Origin: Nothophaeocryptopus gaeumannii
Lineage: Eukaryota > Ascomycota > Dothideomycetes > Mycosphaerellales > Mycosphaerellaceae
Direction of reading: 5' to 3'
Assembly: GCA_031771865.1 (NCBI GenBank)
Contig: JASISA010000023.1
Location: 1,426,001 to 1,490,000, forward strand
DNA length: 64,000 nt
Shown here: piece by piece, positions 21,686-31,022 of the stretch
Layout of the letters: the number at the start of each line of letters is the position of its first letter
Numbering within the stretch: position 1 is the stretch's first letter
Program-made: the position numbers and the translations under genes
Notes under the pieces: generated by a model
Databases searched by the model: none
What the model saw: the letters and a program-made list of their open reading frames with translations, nothing else
Told to the model about the DNA's origin: nothing

Positions 21686-23272
21686 ATGAGCTCCGCCGCG
21701 TCCTCTAGCAACGTCGTCGGCGTGCACTACCGCGTCGGCAAGAAGATTGGGTATGTTTTCCATCCTTGCAGCGCGCCATGGACATGCTGCTAACCACCAG
21801 CGCAGCGAGGGCAGCTTCGGCGTCATCTTCGAGGGAACCAACCTCCTCAACAACACTCAAGTGGCTATCAAGTTTGAGCCCCGAAAGAGCGATGCACCGC
21901 AATTGCGAGATGAGTACAGAACATACAAGATCTTGGTAGGATGCCGTAAGTCGGACCCATTGGCGGTGTACAGCCCGGCCTGTTCACACCGGCCCCCAAC
22001 ATCGACATGCGCTTACCTGACTGCAGCTGGCATTCCCAATGTCTACTACTTCGGCCAAGAGGGCCTTCACAACATCTTGGTCATTGGTAAGTCCAACCTC
22101 ATCGCGCAGAGACCTCGCTGTCTTCAGGCCGCAACGTTATTTGTTTGTGCACGTGACTTCGAGACTGACGCTTGGACCTCACAGACCTCCTCGGACCATC
22201 ACTCGAGGACTTATTCGACCACTGCGGCCGTCGATTTACCATAAAGACCGTGGTAATGGTTGCCAAGCAGATGCTCTCGCGCGTCCAGACTATTCACGAG
22301 AAGAACCTCATTTACCGCGACATCAAGCCAGACAACTTCCTGATCGGCCGCCCAAACACGAAGGCGCAAAACGTTATCCACGTTGTCGACTTTGGAATGG
22401 CGAAACAATACCGCGACCCCAAAACAAAGCAGCACATCCCATACCGCGAGCGGAAGTCGCTCTCTGGCACTGCGCGTTATATGAGCATCAATACTCATCT
22501 GGGAAGAGAACAGTCTCGACGCGATGACTTGGAGGCCCTCGGACATGTCTTTATGTATTTCCTGCGCGGCGGTCTACCGTGGCAGGGCCTTAAGGCTGCA
22601 ACCAACAAGCAGAAGTATGAGAAGATTGGCGAGAAGAAGCAGACCACCGCCATCAAGGATCTCTGCGAAGGATTCCCAGAGGAGTTCAACAAATACCTGT
22701 CCTACGTCAGAAACTTGGGCTTTGAGGACACACCAGACTACGACTACCTCCGTGACCTGTTCACCAAAGCTCTCCAAAGCACTGGAGAGGTCGAAGACGG
22801 CGAATATGATTGGATGAAGCTGAACAACGGCAAGGGCTGGGACGTCCCTCAGCGCCCATCCGCAGCCGCTGGTCACCGCGAGCAAGGCAACCCTAGCAAT
22901 GCCGACCTGCACCGCAACATGAACCGCGCGTCGAACACACCTCAGATCGACAAGGAGAAGCCGCTCCCAAGCAAGCCAGGTGCCGTGCGCCAGCCAAACG
23001 CGCAGCGATCTCAGTCAGGTCGTCGTCCACAGAACAGCGCCGATTTGGGAAAACGTGGCAGCGGCCTTCAGCTCGAGACTCCAGACCACCGTAGCACGGC
23101 GGCTCAGTTCCAGAACAGCCGCGCTGACCTCACTCGCCTCGGCTCGCCTGCCAACGCCAACACGCAAGGACAGTCAGCCAACGGCACTCCACCGCGTGCT
23201 GCTCCACAACCACAGCCCGAGCAAAAGGAGACCGTCGTCCAAAAGATCCTCAAGGTCCTCTGCTGCGGCTAG
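21686..23272 (+). CDS. YCK2: Casein kinase I, plasma-membrane YCK type
   Basis: Four exons: 21686-21750, 21806-21945, 22027-22086, 22185-23272, with introns GTATGT/GCGCAG, GTAAGT/CTGCAG and GTAAGT/TCACAG; every junction restores the conserved CK1 sequence (VGKKIG-EGSFGVIFEG, KILVGCPGIPNVYYFGQ, HNILVI-DLLGPSLEDLF). Catalytic loop LIYRDIKPDNFLIG, HVVDFGMAKQYRDP, and SLSGTARYMSINTHLG (the SIN substrate-recognition motif) are all present. The C-terminal 130 residues are low-complexity, ending VLCCG: the paired cysteines are the palmitoylation site expected for yeast Yck1/2 and Aspergillus CkiA. The protein should phosphorylate pre-phosphorylated substrates at the membrane and control nutrient sensing, endocytosis and growth. 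All core residues are intact. Confidence 0.95.
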
Positions 23273-23716
23273 ACTACGCAGCGAGAGAGTAAACCAGTAG
23301 AATTACCACCAGCACGAATCATCACTGCAGCTACTACTGCTAGACCGAGACAGGTTTCGGCCTCCTCTGCAGCAGCAGAGATCTCAGCACCAGCTACCAG
23401 AGCTGGACATACTCGGCAGCCTACTCGCAACCGCATCCACATTGTCAGTACGGACGGCACCAACGACACTGGCTTGAGCTCCTACCTACGTGGAGTCGCC
23501 GACGTTGGCAACTTGCCGAGCCGTCGCGGACCATCAGCTGCTCCAGCGCGCACGCCACTGCCACGGACCATGCGCCAGACGAAAACATCGCCAACGCGCG
23601 GACCACAGCCAGCGCGTAACCTGGGCAATCCAAGACCCCTGGTGATGAGGAACTTCAGCAATACCTTTCCGCGCATGGCTCCAAAGACGACCACCGTCAA
23701 GCTTGGCTGGCTTTGA
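23273..23716 (+). other. 147-codon open frame in phase with the casein kinase stop codon
   Basis: Directly after the TAG of the casein kinase the same frame stays open for 147 codons to a TGA at 23714-23716. The translation is Ser/Thr/Pro/Arg-rich (TTQRESKPVELPPARI near the start, STDGTNDTGLSSYLRGV in the middle, VKLGWL at the end) and codon third positions look coding-like. It may be a stop-codon readthrough extension, a lost ancestral C-terminus, or a chance open frame in a 3' UTR. The TAG is followed by A, which is not a known strong readthrough context. Confidence 0.3.
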
Positions 23717-26700
23717 GCATTTACGACACGCACCACCTAAGATTCATCATAATCGTTGCCCTTCACTGCATTACACCAAAAGGCGTACCGGATAGCGATC
23801 TGCAGCCTCAGCCCGCGTCGAGAGGCTTCGCAACGTGCCTCACAGTATATCGGCGCGGTTGCTTAATGTTTAATACCACTGGGAATGGGGCTCTGGATTT
23901 ACTTTATTGAAGCGCACGAAGCGTCAGTGCATGTGCATCGCACGGAAGTTTGGGACAGAGCGAGGGAGTTTGGAACAGAGCCAGGAGTTCATTTGAGTTT
24001 GGAGGAATCTTGCGGTTGAGGCGAGAGGTTGTGATCACCATTTTTGGGTTGCCTCGGGCTCCCACAATAATGTTGGTTGAGAAGATGAGAGGTCGATGTT
24101 TCCCTTTTCAGGGTTGATTTCTTCGGCACTCGGACTCGCAACTGAGGTGGAGAACGGTCACTTTGTGACTTTGGGGACTGTGTTTTGGGAATTGTTTGTT
24201 GCGAGCATTGAGAGAATGGGACACTCGAAAGCTTTCTATCCCACACAAAACCTCCCTGTCATTCAGTTTCACTTTAAAACATGCTGACATGCCAACCATA
24301 TCGGAGAAAGGACGAAGGTTTCGAGGTAAGTATGCTCTTCTTTTCGTTGCATTCCCGGTGGATTGCTGACCTCTCCGCCACTTGACGCCACTTCCGACTG
24401 CTCTCGAAGGTCGAGCTCATCGACAGCAGATTTCCCCGACGAAGTTGAGGTGCACTCGCCTGGCCTGCATCTCCACTGCAGTTTTCCCATCTCTGCCTGT
24501 TGGCAAGACTTGCTACTGCCCACAGACGTCGAGACGGACGAGAAACGACTGTCTACGGGGCCCGAAAGCTCTCAAGGTTAGGAGGCAGTCGCACTTGATT
24601 TGGGTTGGAGAGAACGGAAGTTCTACTCTCATACACACGGTGCTGGGGGACGAATGTATGCTGCAGGACCAAAGCGGTTGAGCAGACGCAAACGACTGAG
24701 AGTGAAGCGTCTGCTTCGACTTGATTGCCATTGGCCATCTCTGTCGAAGAGTTGTATATTGGCGGCCGCGCTATTATCGACGACGGCGTCCAACCGCGTC
24801 TTTCCTCACATCCCAACATCCATGATCTGCAATCTCAACATCTGAAGCATCCCCGTTTGGCCACCAGGTCAAACTTTGCTTATAGTCTGAGCGGACCCCA
24901 TAGGGAGATCTGGACCAGGTAGTTGCAGTAGGCTATCAGATTGAGTTGACTGGGAGTCCCTGTAAAAAGGGAGGGATGGAGCTTGGAAGAGCTGCAGGAA
25001 CGCGTGCACGGAGAGGCTGTGTGGCTTCGCTGCTTGGGTGGTATCGCAGTGTGGGAGTGGGCAGGTGTATACTACTGAAGACAGTCTTCTTGGTGATGGA
25101 CGGCGTCTTGATATGGCGCGACGTCCGTGTATCGTAGATACTGCTTCTCATTTGATGAATGGCGCTTGATGGGACGATTGGAGCCACGTGGGCAGGGTAG
25201 GAAATGTGAGACATCTCAGCTGATGGGAGTTGTCAGCAGGGCATTGAAAACCGGCATTCTACAGTTTCGCAGGATTATTGCAGTGTGTGCAATGAAGTAT
25301 ACGATGAAGAGACTTTTGAACTTGTCGGAGGTATGGCGGCGACGTGGCACGGATGAAAGGCAGAGTTGCCTGTGACACTTGACAGATGAGCTTGGTGCCA
25401 CCAATGCCCATGTTCGGATATCCTGTAGTACGCCGAAGTGCTGTTCGTCAGAGATTTGCGCACATGCGAGAGGGAGTCGGCTTCGTCGTCGTTCGGCTGC
25501 ACGCTGACCTCCGGGTTCGCAATTGGGGAAAACTGGACCTCGATCACCGCATCGCATCAACTCCGCACGGTGTACCGACCTAAAGACACTCGGTCGTGAG
25601 TGATTTGTATCTTCACCCACCTGTTCGTGCAGTACTCCGAGGAGTCAGCAACAAGCGTGTAGGCTTCCAGAACAGTCGAACTGGAACTCGCCCTGTCACG
25701 GGCAGACAAGGATATTGTGTTTCGGTCGCAGGCCTTGCAGGGAACAGAGCTCTGTATGTGTACCCTGGTTGGACAGCCTCATTGACCAGGAAGAAGCAGA
25801 TGGAATTGTGGTTTAGAAATTTGGTGAGCACGCTGTTTGTTGTTATAGTCTTTTGTGTGCGAGACTTGCATCCAAGGCGTTTGATGACCGCGGTATTTCT
25901 TCTTCTTCTTCTTCTTGATGATGATGATGATAATGATGATGACGATGATGATGAAGAAATGGAAGAGCGTGGATTCGTAGGGCAGATTGGGAACCTTGCT
26001 CACAGCTACCGGGCCGACCGTTGCGGGAGGCTGTGAGAGACACAAAACGGAAGTCAGTCGGTCGTGGTAGCGTGGCGTGTTCCGAGTTCCCTGTGAATGT
26101 TTCGATGCGACCATAGAACAGAAACACCGCTTCATTTCAGCTCTACAATCCCAAGTCTATTGGTCGATTCTTCACGCAGGCACCGCGCAGGTGAACATGC
26201 CGGAATCATCGCATCCACGTTGCGGTCGGCCACGTCAGTTACGGTCTAGGTCTAGTATCCAGAGTCCCAGCGGCCGCCATGCGATGTGTCGGGAGGTAGC
26301 CCAAAGAGGTAGAGTAGCGTACAAAGTCTAAAAATAAGCATGCAACGTTGAACGCGGAAGCGCCTGCGCAGCTCAACCTTGCTTTGCTTGCATGTGGCGG
26401 ACAGGCACACAGGCCTTTTCTGCCACTCGCAGCCGCATGGCCACAAACCCTCTCACTCTCACACCCTCACCATCGCTCACTCTTGATACGAGCTTGCTTG
26501 GATTCCTTGTTCGTAACCACGCTCGCTGACACACTCACCTTGGGGCTACTCACTTCCGTAAATTCTTTGCACATATCATCAACATACGCCCGCGTCTCTC
26601 GCCTTGCCCCCTTGAGCCTCAACAAAAAGGCCACGCCAGTAATCCAGACGACCGACGAATAGCGATCAGCGGCATCTTCGGCCGCGACTTTGAGTCTACC

Positions 26701-26720
26701 GGGCTCCCTCGTCCCCGCGA
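23717..26720. other. Long gene-poor region
   Basis: Three kilobases with only short, overlapping, motif-free ORFs. A minus-strand frame at 25275-25547 (MIEVQFSPIANPEVSVQPND) could be an exon but has no partner. The region includes the microsatellite at 25891-25958. Confidence 0.4.
25891..25958. repeat. Trinucleotide microsatellite (TTC)n followed by (GAT)n
   Basis: A run of TTC triplets turns into imperfect GAT/GAC triplets (GATGATGATGATGATAATGATGATGACG). It lies in noncoding sequence; the long Leu/Asp or Asp/Glu tracts it would encode are artefacts. Confidence 0.85.
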
Positions 26721-27716
26721 ATGACACCCCAGAACCCAGTCAACGCAGCAAACATGCTCACCCTCTTTCTTGGCTTCGCGCAGATTCGCGCAGAAGAAAT
26801 TCCAAAAGGCATCATCCCCAAGCACAAGAAACAGGTCATAGGAACAGGCGCTGCACCCACCACAGAGCCTTCAAGCACCGTGGCTTCGACAACGGATACC
26901 CCGAGCACGACGTCTGCTGAGACGACAACCGATCAGCAGACGTCCGCATCTCCTACGACGACCGTAGCGGCGACCACGACACCCACGACCCCCACGACAC
27001 AGGCAACGAGTCAGGCGACCTCACCGACCTCCGATAATGATAGCTCGAGTGCCGCGCAGTCAACAGCAGAGACATCGGAGAGCACACCCACATCTGCCTC
27101 ACATTCAGCCAAGCACACATCAACAAACATTCCCACGACCATCAACGTGGTCACGACGAACTCTGATGGCTCGACTGTAACATCAAGGATAGCAACCTCG
27201 ACTAGAGTAGCAGCCAGTCAGACCACGCCCACCAGCGACCTCGTGAACGTCGGCTCAACGACCATCAACCGCTCCACCTTGAAATCCAACATCGTCGTCA
27301 CATCCGCCCTCGTCGCCTCCTCAACACAAGCCTCAACATACACCTCCTTCTGGAGTTCCGACGGAACAGCATACAGCTCCGTCATGACCACTCAACGAGT
27401 CGTAGCCTCCACTACAGGATATGCCACATCGACCATCTTGCCCTCGCTCCAGCACGGCGGCTCCTCCGGCAGCTCGCTCTCTGACTCAAGCAAGAAGGTC
27501 ATCGGCGGCGTAGTCGGCGGTGTCGGTGGAGCAATTCTCGTCGGCGGTCTTGCCATCGTGGCGTGGAGACTCTGGGGCAAGAAGAAGACCCAGGCGGTGC
27601 CACAGGACGATTTGATGCACTCTCAGAATGACAGTATCCATAAGGAGCAGCGTCAAACCGGGCTGGAAAGATACCAGAATCCGGGCGGGTCGGTGAATAC
27701 GGCTAGCAATTTCTAA
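26721..27716 (+). CDS. Ser/Thr-rich single-pass membrane protein, 331 aa
   Basis: Starts MTPQNPVNAANMLTLFLGF; the internal Met at residue 12 would begin a short hydrophobic signal-like segment ending around IRAEE. About 200 residues of Thr/Ser/Ala-rich, probably O-mannosylated sequence follow (TTSAETTTDQQTSASPTTT). A single transmembrane helix near residues 265-285 (VIGGVVGGVGGAILVGGLAI) is followed by a basic WGKKK stop-transfer and a short cytosolic tail. The organisation matches Mid2/Wsc-like cell-surface sensors of fungi: glycosylated ectodomain, one helix, short tail; no WSC cysteine domain is present. A role in cell wall stress sensing is possible but inferred from architecture only. 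Confidence 0.8.
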   Translation: MTPQNPVNAANMLTLFLGFAQIRAEEIPKGIIPKHKKQVIGTGAAPTTEPSSTVASTTDTPSTTSAETTTDQQTSASPTTTVAATTTPTTPTTQATSQATSPTSDNDSSSAAQSTAETSESTPTSASHSAKHTSTNIPTTINVVTTNSDGSTVTSRIATSTRVAASQTTPTSDLVNVGSTTINRSTLKSNIVVTSALVASSTQASTYTSFWSSDGTAYSSVMTTQRVVASTTGYATSTILPSLQHGGSSGSSLSDSSKKVIGGVVGGVGGAILVGGLAIVAWRLWGKKKTQAVPQDDLMHSQNDSIHKEQRQTGLERYQNPGGSVNTASNF

Positions 27717-28457
27717 GCACCCTCATCCGCAGACAGGATAGGTGATAGAGGTCGCCTGTGGGGTCCGTGGAGGCCTGCTTGCTTTTTATATCCCTGCAAT
27801 TTCAGCGTAACGAATGGAACGGACTGTACATCATCATCAAATCATCAATCATCAAGATGCATACATATATGGGTAATCGCCGAAGACTGGTGGATCTTCT
27901 TGGGTCTTCTGGGATATAGAGTGTGGGAAATGTGTGGATGGGGCATGGCATTTGGGCGATGAGGAAATGGAAGAAAAGTATTGCTGTAATTTGATTCCCC
28001 TTGACCACAGGGAGGGAAAAAGCTGGTCACGAGTGGGATCCTTTTGTATAGAAGTAACATAATACACTGAGAAGACTTACCTTGATGGATGCCGTACTTC
28101 TGTTTCATTTGGTGTTACCTGGAGGCGCGCTGTGTGATTATTGATGTAATGTACTCGAGACGTTAAGGTATGTCTGCTTGGAGTAGTGACATGTTGCGAG
28201 GGAGATGTAGGATGCTTGTGAGAGTCGAGCTCTTGAAGTGTTCGAGGTAGACTAGGTGTGTTGATGTTTGGGCATTGGAATGTGGCAGCTTGGAGCACCA
28301 ACCAATATTTGGAGACAGCAAGTATGGCCGTACTCTTTCTCTTCTCAACTTGCCTGCTTTTGTACTTGTGTTTGGCAGGTTATTAATGTTCGGCCTCCAG
28401 AGCGACCGCTGAGACACTGCTAGTGAGGTCTCTTGCAACCTTTCTTCCTTTCGGCTC
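27717..28457. other. Intergenic region between convergent genes
   Basis: 3' flanks of the mucin-like gene and the zinc-ribbon gene. Only short frames; nothing supported. Confidence 0.45.
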
Positions 28458-29584
28458 TTAGACTGATGGGCCTGTCTTTCGGGACTTTCGTGTTTCTGCC
28501 CACAGATATGGAATGCTAAAGACTTGCCTTCTTTTTCGCTGTAGCTCAAGGTTTCCTGCCATCTCTCCGTTGTTAGCTGGCCGAGAACCTCCCCAATCCC
28601 GCCAATTGGCATGCTCCTTTGCCGGAGAAGCGAGCGCGAGGGTAAGCCAGGATGGCGCTTGCGGTTGCGCTTCTTGTTGGTTCGTTTCGTGAGAGCGGGA
28701 GGGAGGCGAGAGTCTGAGCGCTGCCCACGGTACGTCGGCGGAGGCAGTATTTGGAAACGTCTGGTACGAAGGATCGGGAGTGGCAGCTCGGGAGTCACGC
28801 CTCTGTGGAGTATCTGTTTCGCTCTTCTCGGTCTCGTGGATCGATCTCTCCCTTGTCTCTATACTGGATTGACGGGTTGAGGTGGGCGTTGAGGCAGACG
28901 TAGAAGTCTGCGGCGTGTTTGCCTCGCCGTCTGATAACTCTAGCGGGTTTTCTGCTGCTCGGATGGCGGCCCTTCGTGCACGTTGGTCTTCGCTTCGCTT
29001 GGCCTGAAGGGTTACCAGTCAGACTCAGCACTAACGAAAACATTTGAGAGTGTGCGTACCCTGCAGATCGCGCAACGCATGCCACCCCTTTTGAAAGAAG
29101 AGAGGGGACGTGGTCTTCCGCACCAAGGGCAGTCTTTGACACCTCGTGCTGCCTCCGTGCCGCTTTCATCCGGCCTGGCGGCCTGTCCCGCTTGCCATTG
29201 GGCTCTCTATTCCTCCTATACGATTACCAGTCAGATATAGCACTGACGGGAGCATTCAAAGGTGCGCGTACTCCACAGCCTGAGCAAGACTTGCCGCCCT
29301 CGTCGAGCTCGAGAAGAGGATGCTCCTGCTTACATCCTGGGCAGTATTGCATGAATGGTGTTGCCTTGTTTCTCTTCGCCACCCTGCTCTTCTTGACGTA
29401 CCGTCTGTGTGCCGCCTATGGAGCCGTTAGCTGGAAGATCTACTCACCAAACATGAGAGATGCGTACTCTGCATTTTGCGCATGTTCTGAAATTTGGCTT
29501 GCCAGGATTCTCAAAGTCGGCAAGAGGGGCATGATGTTGTGGTCTCTTGGTTGCGCACCATTGGCTGCCTGGTGGCGCTGCCAT
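28458..29584 (-). CDS. Zinc-ribbon repeat protein encoded by duplicated exons, 317 aa
   Basis: Four exons, all joined in phase 0: 29584-29468, 29415-29272, 29206-29060 and 29003-28458 (39, 48, 49 and 181 codons plus stop). Start MAAPPGSQWCATKRP. Exons 2 and 3 each end with a 24-residue zinc-ribbon unit of identical spacing: CPGC then 15 residues then CSGC, and CPWC then 15 residues then CAIC. Exon 1 ends with the half-unit TCAKCR. All three introns begin GTACGC right after the last CxxC plus one residue, and introns 2 and 3 are about 73% identical over their first 51 bases. The long last exon is basic then Ser/Thr/Pro-rich, ending RKSRKTGPSV. The protein probably binds zinc and perhaps nucleic acid; no named family is recognised. 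An additional upstream exon is possible. Confidence 0.72.
29004..29059 (-). repeat. Intron 3 of the zinc-ribbon gene, near-copy of intron 2
   Basis: This 56-base intron starts GTACGCACAC and contains TGCTGAGTCTGACTGGTAA. Intron 2 (29207-29271) starts GTACGCGCAC and contains TGCTATATCTGACTGGTAA at the same offset; about 37 of 51 ungapped positions match. Intron 1 shares only the first ~15-20 bases. The similarity together with equal exon length points to duplication of an exon-intron unit. Confidence 0.7.
29207..29271 (-). repeat. Intron 2 of the zinc-ribbon gene, near-copy of intron 3
   Basis: 65 bases, GT...TAG. Only the second of two candidate acceptors (GGAATAG) keeps the reading frame; the first (CGTATAG) would run into a stop. 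See the intron at 29004-29059 for the comparison. Confidence 0.65.
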
Positions 29585-29993
29585 CGCGATACTGGAATAT
29601 GATGTTGCCGTTTGAAATGTCGCTGAGTTGGGTTATGGTGATGTGTCTACAAAGACGCGAGATGCGAAGAAAGAGCCGTTGAAACAAAGCTGCGGCCGGA
29701 ACGGTTCCGCAGCTTCATGTGAAAGTGCAGCTCGACCTCACCTCCTTCTCAAGTTCAGCAGAACTTTCCAAGTCGCCCACATGTAGCACTCGCACATTGT
29801 GCGTGACTTATTCCGCTCGCAGATGCCTCACTTCTCTTTGCGACAGTCTGGCCGGAACTTTCTTCGACTGCACCTGTAAGCATTCACCATCCAGGACCAG
29901 TGCATTCGCAAGAGGCCGCAACAACTCTTCGTCCGCCTATCCATTCCCCTTGTAAACACGCTGTAGCCCGCCTAAGTGACGCGCAATGGGCCG
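29585..29993. other. Intergenic region upstream of the zinc-ribbon gene
   Basis: About 400 bases between two minus-strand genes. No supported ORF. A possible acceptor TTCCAG just upstream of the ATG at 29584 leaves room for an extra 5' exon. Confidence 0.4.
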
Positions 29994-30622
29994 CTAAATG
30001 GAAAGCCAGACGTTGTGGCACGAGACGCGATCAAGGTACTCGAGGCTATGCTTTTCGGAGCCGGATTCGTCGCGGAAGATAGTCTCACCCAGATCCGCGA
30101 ACTCGGAATCATCAATGCCAGACACGTCGCGGGAATCCGTGGTATGGGTTGCGGTCGGTGTGGGTTGCGGAGTGGGTGAAGGCTCGTCCTCGTCGTTATC
30201 CTCTTGAAGTTTCGTTGCCAAATGGTGGAGACTGAGATTCCTTGTCAAGCGCCTCTCTTTACGGTGAACGAGAGAGAAGGCAGAATATTCGCCAGAATCG
30301 TTCGCTGTGTAGCTAAGCCTGACCCACGAAGAAGGATATTATGCGTCTCTCCGCGCTTTGCCAGACAACCCGAAGTTACCACTGGCCTCACAAAGGGATC
30401 GTCGCAGAGATGCCAGAGCTGATCAAGCGCTTTCGTAACTTCGTCTGGGTGGAATGCTGCCAAGTTCACCGTCTCCAGATCTTCGATATCGGGAACATCG
30501 TTCATAAGTGGATCTGGAACGTGGCCTGCTTCAAATGACCGCATAGTCAGCTTCATCCGATTTGGCTTGATGACATTGAAGAACCTGCTGGCTTCGTGTT
30601 GGCCAGCGATGACTCCGAACCA
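29994..30622 (-). CDS. Uncharacterised protein, 5' end unresolved
   Basis: Two exons can be joined: 30622-30263 (WFGVIAGQHEASRFFNVIKP to ILANILPSLSFT) and 30200-29994 (DNDEDEPSPTPQPTPTATH to VWLSI), with a 62-base intron GTAAAG...AAGAG, both sides phase 0. The first exon follows a TAA and begins after a plausible acceptor GGCCAG, so at least one upstream exon is missing; none is certain. The domain-like part contains HPDEVTKALDQLWHLCDD and is unknown to me; the C-terminal part is acidic and Thr/Pro-rich. The tRNA-Leu gene lies about 250 bases upstream. Confidence 0.5.
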
Positions 30623-30896
30623 CTGGCCTTATGATGCGGCTGTTAGATCATGAGTTCCTGGAGCCTAAGCACTTTGTGCAATATGATGAAAGCGTGCGAT
30701 CGATGCATCAAGATCCAAAAGAAAACGAGATGTGTGAGTTATCGGGCTAATACAGATGTGTGTTAACTCTGACCAAAATTGCTTCTCGATTCGAATCCTG
30801 TGTAAGACGAACAGAGTCACAAGAACAGAGCAAAAGAGTGGTTACCTGGTCGAAGCAATAGATGATGTTGACGTCGGTGAGATTCGAACTCACGCC

Positions 30897-30947
30897 CTGG
30901 GATCTGTTAGTACAACGTCGAATGGAAGATAATTCGATTTAAACTAC
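30897..30947 (-). other. Spliceosomal-like intron (51 bases) inside tRNA-Leu, between variable arm and T arm
   Basis: On the minus strand it starts GTAGTT after CCGAAAG, contains TCGAAT and ATTCGA as a 6-bp inverted repeat around an 8-base loop, then the perfect branch-point sequence TACTAAC ten bases before the terminal CAG. Joining the flanks gives TCCGAAAGGGCGTGAG, the usual variable arm to T arm sequence of fungal tRNA-Leu. The insertion position does not match known eukaryotic tRNA introns. Confidence 0.75.
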
Positions 30948-30961
30948 CTTTCGGACCGCCG

Positions 30962-30984
30962 GACGACCTGCAATGAAGCAAACT
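30962..30984 (-). other. Canonical tRNA intron of tRNA-Leu
   Basis: 23 bases after nucleotide 37 of the anticodon loop, the standard position for introns removed by the tRNA splicing endonuclease in eukaryotes. Confidence 0.75.
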
Positions 30985-31022
30985 CCTTAAGACGGCGCCT
31001 TAGACCGCTCGGCCACAACGCC

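Larger units (their letters stand above)
30869..31022 (-). tRNA. tRNA-Leu (anticodon AAG) with canonical intron plus a second 51-base insertion
   Basis: Minus strand. Acceptor GGCGTTG pairs with CGACGTC (two G-U pairs), discriminator A at 30869. U8, D stem GCC/GGC with A14, and anticodon stem CCGTC with loop TTAAGG (anticodon AAG at 30988-30986) are standard. A canonical 23-base intron (30984-30962) follows position 37; the 3' anticodon strand is GGCGG. The class II variable arm (CC-GAAA-GG) and T arm (GTGAG TTCGAAT CTCAC) are separated by 51 extra bases (30947-30897). Removing both insertions gives a normal 80-base tRNA-Leu. The A and B boxes are intact. A TTTT run on the minus strand about 35 bases downstream (30832-30835) may be the terminator. 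Confidence 0.88.

Noticed and set aside
21224..21793. A 189-codon plus-strand frame running into casein kinase I
   Set aside because: It is in the kinase frame at its end, but the clear kinase start is at 21686 and the upstream part lacks similarity to anything; it is leader and intergenic sequence.
23273..23716. A peroxisomal or lipid signal at the end of the casein kinase extension
   Set aside because: It ends KLGWL, which is neither a PTS1 nor a CaaX motif.
25596..26036. A 146-codon plus-strand frame with Leu and Asp tracts
   Set aside because: The tracts are translations of the TTC/GAT microsatellite; there is no domain, and the rest is unstructured sequence.
28163..28798. A 211-codon minus-strand frame
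   Set aside because: It is the wrong frame over the last exon of the zinc-ribbon gene, whose own frame is closed by phase-consistent introns and cysteine motifs.
30771..30810. A GATTCGAATCC sequence resembling a tRNA B box on the plus strand
   Set aside because: The flanking bases do not form a T stem and no acceptor or anticodon arm is present.
30869..31022. tRNA-Leu as a dead tRNA pseudogene
   Set aside because: All stems and loops are intact and the insertion has exact intron signals and boundaries; random insertion would rarely do this. Pseudogene status still cannot be fully excluded.
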